The notes under the pieces are model-generated. The model was not told where the DNA came from. It saw only the letters and a list, made by a program, of their open reading frames with translations, and ran no database searches. Source: Bradyrhizobium guangzhouense (lineage in GTDB: Bacteria; Pseudomonadota; Alphaproteobacteria; Rhizobiales; Xanthobacteraceae). Taken from it: a stretch of DNA of 64,000 nucleotides. Both the position numbers and the translations under genes were made by a program. Position 1 is the stretch's first letter. Each line of letters begins with the position of its first letter. Location of the stretch: NCBI RefSeq assembly GCF_004114955.1, contig NZ_CP030053.1:4650001-4714000 (forward strand), given 5' to 3'. Positions 1 to 8,095 of this stretch are shown in pieces.

Positions 1-372
1 AACGGGCATGACCGTTGGCATCCGGCGGTCGCGACCTCCTCGATCGAACGCGCGCACGCCTCCGACAAGATCGGCTGCATCAGGCGGTTCAAGCTGAAGG
101 ACGGCGCCGAGCTGCGCGAGCAATTGCTGGCGCTGTCAGACCTCGAGCAGAGCTTCAGCTACTGCCTGCTCGATACGCCGATCCCGATGTTCAACTACGT
201 CGCCCATGTCCGCCTGCTGCCGGTGACCGACGGCGACCGCACCTTCTGGCACTGGGAGTCGCGCTTCACGACCAGGCCAGAAGACCGCGACCGCATCACC
301 CACATGGTCGCCGAAGACATTTACCAGGCCGGGTTCGAGGCAATCCGCCGGCATCTGAAGGAGGCCGCCTGA
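1..372 (+). CDS. SRPBCC-family protein, 3' part only
   Basis: The reading frame is open from base 1, so the N-terminus lies outside the window; 123 residues remain. The visible part (a WHPAVATSS stretch, then KIGCIRRFKL, a region with YCLLDTPIPMFNYVA, and HWESRF) has the alternating strand pattern and long C-terminal helix of the START/SRPBCC hydrophobic-ligand fold, of the MxaD/polyketide-cyclase-like kind. Such proteins often accompany molybdenum hydroxylases and may bind a hydrophobic substrate or intermediate, but no catalytic residue can be assigned. Its stop codon is followed directly by the ATG of the FAD subunit, so it belongs to the same operon. Confidence 0.7.
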   Translation, partial: NGHDRWHPAVATSSIERAHASDKIGCIRRFKLKDGAELREQLLALSDLEQSFSYCLLDTPIPMFNYVAHVRLLPVTDGDRTFWHWESRFTTRPEDRDRITHMVAEDIYQAGFEAIRRHLKEAA

Positions 373-1191
373 ATGGCCGTGACAGTGAAGACTTTTGCCA
401 GCGCCGGCGAGGCAGCCGGAGCGCTCTCCTCGGATCGCAGTGCGCGCTATCTTGGCGGCGGCACGCTAGTGATGCGAGCGCTGAACGAGGGCGATGTGTC
501 GATCTCGACCGTCGTCCGCGCCCAGGACCAGGCACTGACCCGGATCGATGCCTCCGGCCCGCGCATCAAGCTGGGCGCCGGCGTCACCTTCGCGCGGGTC
601 CTCGCCGAACGCGATCTCGGCTTCCTGCACGCCCCTGCCCGTTCGATCGGCGGACCCGCCGTGCGCAACATGGGAACGATCGGCGGCAATCTCTTTGCAC
701 CAAATCCGTACGGCGATTTTACCGTCGCGCTGCTGGCGCTCGACGCGACCGTCGCGGTCGCCGGCGGCTTTGGCTCGCGCGACATCGGAATCGAGGAGTT
801 CTTGCAGGCACGCGACCGGCAGGCCGGGACATTGGTCCTGTCAATCTCCTGCACGCGACCGGCGAGCACCGAAGCGTTCCGCTATCGCAAGATCGCGCGT
901 ATCAAGCCGAAGGGCGGCTCGGTCATCACGCTGGCCGCACATCTGCCAATCTCCGGCGGCCGGATCGCAGGCGCCCGGATCGCGCTCGGCTCGATGGCTC
1001 CGACGCAAATTCGTGCCCGCGCGGCCGAGCGGGCGCTGGAGGGGCGCTCGTTGGACGCGGCGACCATCGCTGCCGCTGCGTCGGCCGCGACCGAAGGAAC
1101 ATCACCCTCCGACAACGCACTCGGCAGCGCCTGGTATCGCCGCGAGATCGTCGGCGTGCATCTGCGCCGCCTGCTGTCGGGACAGGAATAG
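373..1191 (+). CDS. FAD-binding (medium) subunit of a xanthine dehydrogenase-family molybdenum hydroxylase
   Basis: This 272-residue protein has the two flavin-binding motifs of the CoxM/CutM/XdhB family: a glycine-rich RYLGGGT near residue 28 and IGGPAVRNMGTIGGNLF near residues 95-111. It should take electrons from the iron-sulfur subunit and pass them to an acceptor such as a quinone or oxygen. Length is normal for the family (about 270-290). The C-terminal CO-dehydrogenase flavoprotein domain is present (RYRKIARIKPKGGSV, then a SMAPTQIRA-like segment). It starts immediately after the SRPBCC gene and ends 6 bases before the iron-sulfur subunit. The substrate cannot be read from this subunit. 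Confidence 0.92.
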   Translation: MAVTVKTFASAGEAAGALSSDRSARYLGGGTLVMRALNEGDVSISTVVRAQDQALTRIDASGPRIKLGAGVTFARVLAERDLGFLHAPARSIGGPAVRNMGTIGGNLFAPNPYGDFTVALLALDATVAVAGGFGSRDIGIEEFLQARDRQAGTLVLSISCTRPASTEAFRYRKIARIKPKGGSVITLAAHLPISGGRIAGARIALGSMAPTQIRARAAERALEGRSLDAATIAAAASAATEGTSPSDNALGSAWYRREIVGVHLRRLLSGQE

Positions 1192-1197
1192 ACCAAC

Positions 1198-1674
1198 ATG
1201 TCAAAGATACCCCTGCAATTTCGTCACAATGGCCGCGACGTCGCGATCTTCGTCGATGGCGGCACCAATCTCTTGGTGGCGCTGCGCGAGCTGATCGGCG
1301 ACATGACGCCGAAATTCGGCTGCGGCCAGGGTGGCTGCGGTACATGCAGCGTGCTCATCGACGGCGAGCTTCACCTCTCCTGCCTGACGCTTGCCGAAAC
1401 GGTCGCCGGCCGCTTCGTTGAAACGCTCGACGGGATGAAGCAGGGTCCGAACCTGCATCCGCTCCAGCGTGCCTTCGCCGACAATTTTGCCGCCCAGTGC
1501 GGCTACTGCACGCCGGGCATGCTGATGGCCGCAAAGGCGCTGCTCGACCGCAATCCACAGCCAAGCCGCGACGAGGTCATCGAGGCCATCTCCGGAAATA
1601 TCTGCCGCTGCACCGGCTACGAGCCGATCATCAATGCCATCCTGGCCGCCGCTGGCGGCCGGGTCAGCGCCTGA
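1198..1674 (+). CDS. [2Fe-2S] (small) subunit of a xanthine dehydrogenase-family molybdenum hydroxylase
   Basis: This 158-residue protein carries both cluster-binding sets of the CoxS/XdhC-type electron-transfer subunit. The plant-ferredoxin-type set is C42, C47, C50 and C62, within GCGQGGCGTC. The proximal cluster set is C101, C104, C136 and C138, within CGYCTPGM and CRCTGY. All eight cysteines are present. It relays electrons from the molybdenum centre to the FAD subunit. Length and motif spacing are standard. It lies between the FAD subunit and the molybdopterin subunit genes, in the usual M-S-L order. Confidence 0.95.
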   Translation: MSKIPLQFRHNGRDVAIFVDGGTNLLVALRELIGDMTPKFGCGQGGCGTCSVLIDGELHLSCLTLAETVAGRFVETLDGMKQGPNLHPLQRAFADNFAAQCGYCTPGMLMAAKALLDRNPQPSRDEVIEAISGNICRCTGYEPIINAILAAAGGRVSA

Positions 1675-1684
1675 GGACGTCGCC

Positions 1685-3280
1685 ATGCTGGAACTGCGCA
1701 AGGACATTTTCGCCGACGAGCGCGACGATAACCTCAAGGAAATCGGCAAGGGCACGCAGCGGCAGGACATGCTCGGCCATGTCACGGGTACGTCGAGCTA
1801 TTTCAACGACCACAAGCTGCAGGGCATGCTGCATCTGAAGGTCGTGCGTTCGACGCAGGCGCACGCTCGTATCCGCCGTATCGACACCGCCGAGGCGGAG
1901 CGTTCGACCGGCGTGCGCAGGATCATCCGCGGCGCTGACGTGCCGGTGAATCTCAACACGCTGCTCAGCCTGATCAATTTCGGCAAGGACGACGAGCCGT
2001 CGCTGGCGGTCGACAAGGTCCGCTACAAGGGCGAGCCTGTGATCGCCATCGTCGCCGACAGCGAGCGCGAGGCGTTCGAGGCCATCGCGAAAGTCAGGAT
2101 CGACTACGAGCCGCTGCCGGCGGTGTTCGACGTCGAGGATGCGCTGAAATCAGGCGCGCCCGTGGTCAACGAGACCTATCCGAAGAACACCTTCACCTAT
2201 CACGAGACCTACGACCACCAGAGGCTGCGCTTCGGCGACGCCGACGCGGCGCTCGCGACGGCCGACCACGTGCTGGAGCAACGCTACCAGATGTCGCCGA
2301 TCGAGCACGCGCCGACCGAGACCAACGGCGCGATCGCCGCGCCAGACACCAATGGCCGTTATGTCGTCTACACCTCGACCCAGGCACTGTTCTTCTCGGT
2401 CGACACCTGCGCCAAGATCCTGGACGTGCCTTCCAACACCTTCCACTTCATCGGCGGCACCGTCGGCGGAGGGTTTGGCGGCAAGGTCGACACGCTGACC
2501 GAGCCGCTCGCCATCCTCGGCGCCATGCTGACCGGAAAGCCCGTGCGCTACGTGTTCGGCCGCGAGGAGGAGATGCAGTACGGCCCGCCGCGCGGCGCCG
2601 AACGCATCTACATCAAGGACGGCGTCATGCGTGACGGCCGCATCGTGGCGCGCAAGATCCGCGCCTATTTCGACAGCGGAGCCTATACGCGGCTCTCCAG
2701 TTATGCCGCCGTGAAATGTGCCGCTCATCTGCCGGGCCCCTACACCATCCCCAACGTCTACGGCGACGTCTATTGCGTCTTCACCAACCGGACGCCGGCG
2801 ACTGCGATGCGCGGCTTCGGCGTCACCGCGATGGATTTCGCGATCGAGTGCCAGATGGACAAGCTGGCGCATCTCATCAACATGGATCCGATGGAGTTCC
2901 GGATCCTCAACGCCTATCGCGATGGCGACATGAAGGCGCATCGGCGCGAGGCCAAGAACACCGCGCTGATCGAATGCGTGCAGGTCGCCGCCGAGAAGGC
3001 AAAATGGCCGCTGCGTGAAGAGTTCAAGCGCGCGTCATCGCGCAAGGACGGCGGCGGCAGCCGCGCCGTGATCCCGCCGACCCCAACGGACTCTTCGCGC
3101 GTGCGACCGACCGCTCCGGCGCAGCAGCGCACCAGCTACGACCGGCTGCCCCCCACCGTCACCCGCGAACCGCCGCGCGAGCCGCCTCCACCGGCTCCGC
3201 CGCCGCCTGCACCGCGGCCGGGGGCGCCCTCGCATGGCGCCACTCGTTTCTCCTCCGTCTTCGGCACCAGGAGGCGCTAG
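1685..3280 (+). CDS. Molybdopterin-binding large subunit, N-terminal part (split gene) with proline-rich tail
   Basis: 531 residues from the ATG at 1685; the frame stays open upstream to 1634, but that part overlaps the small-subunit gene. It contains the a/b-hammerhead domain and the first molybdopterin-binding domain, with GGGFGGK near residue 260 and an AMRGFG segment where CO dehydrogenase would have its AYRCSF loop. This is therefore a xanthine-dehydrogenase-like hydroxylase and not a form I CO dehydrogenase. The homologous sequence ends near KWPLREEFKRA. The last 80 or so residues (3030-3280) are low-complexity and rich in Pro, Arg and Ala. The stop TAG is followed at once by the ATG of the second half. 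Family members normally have both halves in one chain of about 770 residues. Confidence 0.85.
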   Translation: MLELRKDIFADERDDNLKEIGKGTQRQDMLGHVTGTSSYFNDHKLQGMLHLKVVRSTQAHARIRRIDTAEAERSTGVRRIIRGADVPVNLNTLLSLINFGKDDEPSLAVDKVRYKGEPVIAIVADSEREAFEAIAKVRIDYEPLPAVFDVEDALKSGAPVVNETYPKNTFTYHETYDHQRLRFGDADAALATADHVLEQRYQMSPIEHAPTETNGAIAAPDTNGRYVVYTSTQALFFSVDTCAKILDVPSNTFHFIGGTVGGGFGGKVDTLTEPLAILGAMLTGKPVRYVFGREEEMQYGPPRGAERIYIKDGVMRDGRIVARKIRAYFDSGAYTRLSSYAAVKCAAHLPGPYTIPNVYGDVYCVFTNRTPATAMRGFGVTAMDFAIECQMDKLAHLINMDPMEFRILNAYRDGDMKAHRREAKNTALIECVQVAAEKAKWPLREEFKRASSRKDGGGSRAVIPPTPTDSSRVRPTAPAQQRTSYDRLPPTVTREPPREPPPPAPPPPAPRPGAPSHGATRFSSVFGTRRR

Positions 3281-4303
3281 ATGACCCGGCACCGCGGACG
3301 CGGCATCGCGTCGATCAACTATCCCATCGGCATGAATCTCGGAGGCGACCCCAGCCAGGCGCTGGTGCATTCCAACCCGAGCGGCAAGTTCACGGTGGCG
3401 TTGTCGTCGATCGACCTGGGCCAGGGCATGAAATCTGTGACGCGGCAGATCTGCGCGGAGACGCTGGGCGTGCCGGTCGAGGACGTCTATGTCGACACCG
3501 CCGATTCCGACACCGGCCCGCATTGCATGGGCTCGTTCGCCTCGCGCGGAACGCATCGCGTCGGGAACGCGGTGATGGCGGCGGCGCGCGAGGCGCGCGG
3601 CGTGATGATGGAGGCCGCCGCCGAGGAGCTGGAGGTCAACGCCGCCGACCTCGAGACCGACGGCCGCGGCAACATCCACGTCAAGGGCGCGCCGCATCGC
3701 TCGATCTCGACCAAGGACGTCGCGATTGCCGCGCAGTTCAAGCAGGGCAAGACCATCTCCGGCCGTGGCATCTTTTTGGTGCCGCTCTCCGAAGTGAATC
3801 CGGAGACGGGCGAGATGTCGCCGGCGACCTGCTATGCCCATGCCTGCCTCGTCGCTGAAGTCGATGTCGATGACGAGACCGGCGAAGTGGCGATGGTGCG
3901 AATGGACTCGGCCTATGAACTCGGCCGTGCGCTCAATCCGCGCCTGGTCGAGCAGCAGCTCGTCGGCGGCGCCTGGATGGGTGTCAGCCACGCGCTGTAT
4001 GAGACGCCGGAGCCGTATTATCCCGAGCCCGTCCACGGCCCACGCGACTTCGTCGAATATCTGATGCCCGGCCCCGGCGATATCTGCCCGCACGATATTG
4101 CTGTGCTGGAGCGCCCCGCCCCTGATGGTCCGTTCGGCGCCAAGGGCCCCGGCGAGATGTGCGCCAACCCAGTGCTGCCCGCTGTCGCGAACGCGATCTT
4201 CAACGCGGTCGGTGTGCGGATCGACGATCTGCCGATCACCCCCGAAAAGGTGCTGCGCGCGATCAAGGCCCAGGGCGGCGCGCGGCCGCAGGCGCGGCGC
4301 TAG
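3281..4303 (+). CDS. Molybdopterin-binding large subunit, C-terminal part (split gene)
   Basis: 340 residues beginning at RGRGIASINYP, which is the usual opening of the second molybdopterin-binding domain in this family. It contains the loop DLGQGMKSVTRQI, the cofactor-contact segment SFASRGTHRVGNAV and the GAKGPGEMC motif. The Glu of that motif (E292) is the base that activates water at the molybdenum centre in xanthine dehydrogenases. With the preceding gene it makes one complete large subunit, so the two products probably associate into an active site; alternatively the split is a recent lesion that abolishes activity. No Shine-Dalgarno is obvious. The start abuts the upstream stop, suggesting translational coupling. 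Confidence 0.85.
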   Translation: MTRHRGRGIASINYPIGMNLGGDPSQALVHSNPSGKFTVALSSIDLGQGMKSVTRQICAETLGVPVEDVYVDTADSDTGPHCMGSFASRGTHRVGNAVMAAAREARGVMMEAAAEELEVNAADLETDGRGNIHVKGAPHRSISTKDVAIAAQFKQGKTISGRGIFLVPLSEVNPETGEMSPATCYAHACLVAEVDVDDETGEVAMVRMDSAYELGRALNPRLVEQQLVGGAWMGVSHALYETPEPYYPEPVHGPRDFVEYLMPGPGDICPHDIAVLERPAPDGPFGAKGPGEMCANPVLPAVANAIFNAVGVRIDDLPITPEKVLRAIKAQGGARPQARR

Positions 4304-4315
4304 AGGTCTTCGTCA

Positions 4316-5197
4316 ATGGCGGTCCGCAGCAACATCGTCGGCATCGACAGCCCGGAGGCGCTGGAGAAGGCGCTGCGCGCAGCCTATTACCTCGCCGACG
4401 AGGGCCTTGCGACATCAGCCTATCTCGGCCTCGCGCTCGGCAAGCCTTTGCTGCTCGAGGGCGCGCCCGGCGTCGGCAAGACGGAAGCCGCGAAAGCCAT
4501 CGCCGCTGTGCTCGGCCGCCGTCTCATTCGCCTGCAATGCTATGAGGGCATCGACGCCTCCGCCGCCCTCTACGAATGGAATTACCCCCGCCAGATGCTC
4601 GCGATCCGCCAGGCCGGCGACGAGAGCATCGACATCTATGGCGAGACATTCCTGATCGAACGCCCCATGTTGGCGGCACTGCGTACGCCTGATTCCACCG
4701 TGCTGCTGATCGACGAAATCGATCGCGCCGATCAGGAATTCGAGGCGTTTCTGCTGGAATTCCTGTCCGATTTCCAAATTTCGATTCCCGAGCGCGGCAC
4801 CGTGCGGGCCGCCGAGCGCCCCGTGGTGGTGCTGACGTCGAACCGGACGCGCGACTTGCACGAAGCGCTTCGCCGCCGCTGCGTCTATCACTGGATCGAC
4901 TATCCGACCGAGGAACGCGAGGCGCGCATCGTGATGTTGCGCGCCTCCAGCGTTGCCGAAGCCACCGCGCGGGCCGTCGTCGCGGCGGTCGGCAAGCTCC
5001 GGCGCGAGCCGCTGAGCAAGGTGCCCGGAATCGCCGAGGCGGTCGACTGGGCGGAAGCCGCGACGTTGCTGCACAAGGGCGGGGCGCGTTGGCCCGACGC
5101 GTTCAAGCGCTCGATTGGCGTCGCGCTGAAGGACGAGGAGGATCTGCATTTCATCTCGCCCCGGCTGGACGCGATGCTCGCGGAGGCCACCGCATGA
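4316..5197 (+). CDS. MoxR-family AAA+ ATPase (CoxD-like)
   Basis: A 293-residue AAA+ ATPase with Walker A GAPGVGKT near residues 48-55 and Walker B LLIDEIDRAD, followed by a sensor-1 region VVLTSNRTRDLHEALRRR. In the cox operons of CO oxidisers, CoxD is a MoxR ATPase needed to mature the molybdenum-copper site. Related genes next to other molybdenum hydroxylases are thought to insert sulfur or otherwise finish the cofactor. It lies 12 bases after the large subunit and overlaps the VWA-domain gene by 4 bases (ATGA), the standard MoxR-VWA pair. Confidence 0.9.
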   Translation: MAVRSNIVGIDSPEALEKALRAAYYLADEGLATSAYLGLALGKPLLLEGAPGVGKTEAAKAIAAVLGRRLIRLQCYEGIDASAALYEWNYPRQMLAIRQAGDESIDIYGETFLIERPMLAALRTPDSTVLLIDEIDRADQEFEAFLLEFLSDFQISIPERGTVRAAERPVVVLTSNRTRDLHEALRRRCVYHWIDYPTEEREARIVMLRASSVAEATARAVVAAVGKLRREPLSKVPGIAEAVDWAEAATLLHKGGARWPDAFKRSIGVALKDEEDLHFISPRLDAMLAEATA

Positions 5198-6315
5198 GCA
5201 CCGAGCTTGCGCTTCCGCGCGCCGCAAGAATCTTCGTCTCCTTCGTCGCACTGATGCGCGCCAACGCCTTCGCCGTCGCGCCGGAGCAGACCACCGCGTT
5301 CCTCACCGCCATCGAGCTGCTCGGCCCGCGCGACCTCAGGGATATCAGGCAGGCGGCACTGGCTACCCTCGCCCCTCCGCCGGAGCGCCGTGCGACGTTC
5401 GACCGCCTGTTCGACCTGCATTTCCGCGGCAGCGAGGCGATCGAGCGCGCCGATGATGGCGAGGATGACGAGACCGTGCGCCTTCAGGAGGAAGGCCGCG
5501 GCGATGAGGAACCGCTGCTCTCCGACGAGGCCAACGAATCCGGCTTGACCGCGACCCGCACCGAGGCGCTGGTCGAGCGCCGCTTCGCACAGCTCTCCAC
5601 CACCGACGCGCTACGCCGGTTGGCACGCGAAGCCCCGAGGCGCCTGCCGCGTCGACGCGGCCACCGCCGGATGCGCGCCCGCCGCGGTCCGTTTGCCGAT
5701 CTGCGCCGCACGTTGCGCGACAGCGTGCGCAGCGACGGCGAAATTCTGCGGCTCGGCCACATGAAGCGGCGCCAGCGCCCGCGCAAGTTCCTGCTGCTGA
5801 TCGATGTCTCCGGCTCGATGAAGAGCCGCACGGAGGAGAACATGAAGCTGGCGCATGCGCTGGTGCAGGCCGCGCCCAATGTCGAGGTCTTCACTTTCGG
5901 CACGCGGCTGACCCGCGTCACCCGCGCGCTGCGCGTGAAGCGCCGCGAGCAGGCGCTGAACGCGGCCGCACATCTCGTCAGCGACTGGGACGGCGGCACC
6001 CGCATCGGCGATGCGCTGCAAGCGTTCCTCGCGGTACCCCGCTTCGGCGGCTATGCGCGCGGCGCGGCCGTGGTCATCGTTTCGGACGGGCTGGAGCGCG
6101 GCGAGCCCGATGCGTTGCGCGATGCCGTGGCAAAGCTGTCGCGGCGGGCCTGGCGCGTGAGTTGGCTGACGCCGCTGGCGAGCGGCCCGGCGTTTCGTCC
6201 GCAGACCGAGGCGCTCGTCGCGATCGAGCGCTTCGTCGATGACCTCGTCGACGGCGGATCGACCGGATCGATCGTCGCATACGTACTGGCACTGGGACGA
6301 AGGAGCGTTGCGTGA
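5194..6315 (+). CDS. VWA-domain protein (CoxE-like)
   Basis: 373 residues from the ATG at 5194, which overlaps the MoxR stop as ATGA; an upstream in-frame start at 5089 lies inside the MoxR gene and is not needed. The C-terminal half is a von Willebrand A domain with an intact metal-ion site, DVSGS beginning at D204, and a later SDG near VVIVSDGLERG. The middle is acidic and then arginine-rich. CoxE partners CoxD during maturation of CO-dehydrogenase-type enzymes, so it probably acts as adaptor between the ATPase and the large subunit. The next gene starts at GTGA overlapping this stop. Confidence 0.88.
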   Translation: MSTELALPRAARIFVSFVALMRANAFAVAPEQTTAFLTAIELLGPRDLRDIRQAALATLAPPPERRATFDRLFDLHFRGSEAIERADDGEDDETVRLQEEGRGDEEPLLSDEANESGLTATRTEALVERRFAQLSTTDALRRLAREAPRRLPRRRGHRRMRARRGPFADLRRTLRDSVRSDGEILRLGHMKRRQRPRKFLLLIDVSGSMKSRTEENMKLAHALVQAAPNVEVFTFGTRLTRVTRALRVKRREQALNAAAHLVSDWDGGTRIGDALQAFLAVPRFGGYARGAAVVIVSDGLERGEPDALRDAVAKLSRRAWRVSWLTPLASGPAFRPQTEALVAIERFVDDLVDGGSTGSIVAYVLALGRRSVA

Positions 6316-7196
6316 CCGAGATTGTCGACGGCCATCATCACATCTGGCGGCAGGCCGACCTGCCCTGGCTGGTCGGCCCGATGCAACCGCGCATCTTCGG
6401 ACCCTACGAGGCCATCAGGCGCGACTACCCACTTCGCGAATATCTCGACGACCTCAAAGGCAGCGGTGTTAGCCGCTCGGTTTACGTCCAGACCAACTGG
6501 CCCAACGATCGTTTCGAGGACGAAGCGGCCTGGGTGCAGAAGACCGCCGACGAGCAGGGTTGGCCGCACGCCATCGTCGCCTATGCCAATTTCGCCGTCG
6601 ACGACGTTCGTCCGCAGCTCGACCGGCTGAAGCGCCATTCCCTCGTGCGCGGCGTGCGCATGCAGCTGCACTGGCACGAGAACCCGCTCTATCGCTTTGC
6701 GGCCAAGCCCGATCTGTGCATCGATCCCATGGTCCGCCGCAATGTCGCCCGGCTCGCCGACTACGGCTGGAGCTTTGATCTCCAGGTCTTCACGCCGCAG
6801 ATGCCGGACGCGGCACTGCTCGCCGAATCCTGCCCCAAGGTGACCTTCATCCTCCAGCATGCCGGCATGCTGGAGGATCTCTCGCCCGCAGGCCGCGCCG
6901 CCTGGCGCGCCGGCATGGCCCGACTCGCGATATGTCCGAATATCGTCTCGAAGCTCTCCGGGCTTGGCACCTTCATCCACCGCAACGATCCCGCGCATAT
7001 TGCCGCGGTGGTCATGGACACCGTCGCGATCTTCGGCGCCGAACGCTGCCTGTTCGGCTCCAATTTTCCGATCGAGAAATTGTGGACCAGCTATCGCGAG
7101 CTCGTTGACGCATTTCGCGCAGCAGCCGCGCCGCTGAGCGCCGAGCAACGGGATGCAATCTTCCGAGGCACCGCAACGCGCGTCTATCGGCTTTAA
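6312..7196 (+). CDS. Amidohydrolase-family protein (lactonase / 2-pyrone-dicarboxylate hydrolase type)
   Basis: 294 residues from a GTG that overlaps the CoxE stop codon. The N-terminus VDGHHHIW carries the metal-binding HxH of the amidohydrolase superfamily. Later come VRGVRMQLHWHE, a QVFTPQM segment, LQHAGM and FGSNFPIEKL, where the Asp of the more common FGSDYP is replaced by Asn. Closest families are L-rhamnono-lactonase-like and 2-pyrone-4,6-dicarboxylate-lactonase-like hydrolases. A role in opening a lactone or lactam made after the molybdenum hydroxylase step is inferred from position only. Confidence 0.82.
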   Translation: MTEIVDGHHHIWRQADLPWLVGPMQPRIFGPYEAIRRDYPLREYLDDLKGSGVSRSVYVQTNWPNDRFEDEAAWVQKTADEQGWPHAIVAYANFAVDDVRPQLDRLKRHSLVRGVRMQLHWHENPLYRFAAKPDLCIDPMVRRNVARLADYGWSFDLQVFTPQMPDAALLAESCPKVTFILQHAGMLEDLSPAGRAAWRAGMARLAICPNIVSKLSGLGTFIHRNDPAHIAAVVMDTVAIFGAERCLFGSNFPIEKLWTSYRELVDAFRAAAAPLSAEQRDAIFRGTATRVYRL

Positions 7197-7226
7197 AAAA
7201 CAAGAGCAGAACAGGGAGGGAAACGA

Positions 7227-8075
7227 ATGGCGCTGGAGATCAAGATCCTGGACTACGGCGATATCGAGCTGGAATCGAGCTTCCTGGTGCTCGGCCGCGA
7301 CTGCGGCCGGACCCGCCGCGTCCTCACGCTGGGCTTTTTGATTCTCGGCGGCAAATATCCAGTCGTGGTCGACACCGGCTATCGCTCCAACCAGATCATG
7401 GAGACGCTGGGCATGCGGGGGCTGCAATACCACGAACACATGATCGAGAACCAGCTTGCCCGCCATGGTGTCCGCATGGGCGACGTCCGTTTCGTCTGCC
7501 ACACCCATCTGCACATCGATCATGCCGGCAAGGACGATCTGTTCCCGATGAACACGACCGTCGTGCTCAACCGCAAGGAGCTGGAATATTCGGTCTCCGG
7601 CCTGATGCACCCGCAATATCCGGCGCCCGACATCAAGCATTTGATCGACCGCCTGCACACCAAGAGCGCGCTGCGCTTCCTCGACCTGGAGATCACCGGC
7701 CCGATCGAGCTGATGCCCGGCGTCTATTGCGATGCCGCCAATGCCCACACCGAGGGCTCGATGAATATCATCGTCGAGACCGCCGATGGCATCGCCACCA
7801 TCTGCGGTGACGTGATCTACGATTTCAACGACCAGATCGTGACGCCTTTCCACGAGATCCATGACTGGGAGCCGCGCACGACGGGCAACCACGGCACCAG
7901 CAAGCGCGCCGAGAAGGCCGCGATCAAGAAGCTGCTCAGCAATTCGCGCTATCTGCTGCCGGTGCATGACCGCCCCGCCAAGATCGAAGGCGGCAATGTC
8001 GTGGGACGCCTGCATGACCAAGTCCCGGGACCGATCGTGCAATCCCTGCCCGCTCGCAACTGGTTCCCGGCCTAG
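7227..8075 (+). CDS. Metallo-beta-lactamase-fold hydrolase, N-acyl-homoserine-lactonase family
   Basis: 282 residues with the dinuclear zinc motif HTHLHIDH near residues 92-99, a further His in AHTEGSMN and an Asp in ICGDVIYD. This is the complete ligand set of AiiA-like lactonases. A strong ribosome site (GGGAGGG) precedes the ATG at 7227. The AHL-lactonase family name does not prove quorum quenching. In this operon, with two other lactonase-type enzymes, hydrolysis of a pathway lactone is at least as likely. No signal peptide is visible, so it is probably cytoplasmic. Confidence 0.85.
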   Translation: MALEIKILDYGDIELESSFLVLGRDCGRTRRVLTLGFLILGGKYPVVVDTGYRSNQIMETLGMRGLQYHEHMIENQLARHGVRMGDVRFVCHTHLHIDHAGKDDLFPMNTTVVLNRKELEYSVSGLMHPQYPAPDIKHLIDRLHTKSALRFLDLEITGPIELMPGVYCDAANAHTEGSMNIIVETADGIATICGDVIYDFNDQIVTPFHEIHDWEPRTTGNHGTSKRAEKAAIKKLLSNSRYLLPVHDRPAKIEGGNVVGRLHDQVPGPIVQSLPARNWFPA

Positions 8076-8095
8076 CACGATGTGAGGACCGACCG

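Noticed and set aside
15..1421. 468-residue plus-strand frame overlapping the first three genes
   Set aside because: Arg/Pro/Ala-rich composition without domains; it is an out-of-frame shadow of the SRPBCC, FAD and iron-sulfur genes.
1685..4303. Form I carbon monoxide dehydrogenase
   Set aside because: The active-site loop is AMRGFG and not AYRCSF, so the copper-binding Cys is absent; only the gene order and CoxD/CoxE-like genes recall cox operons.
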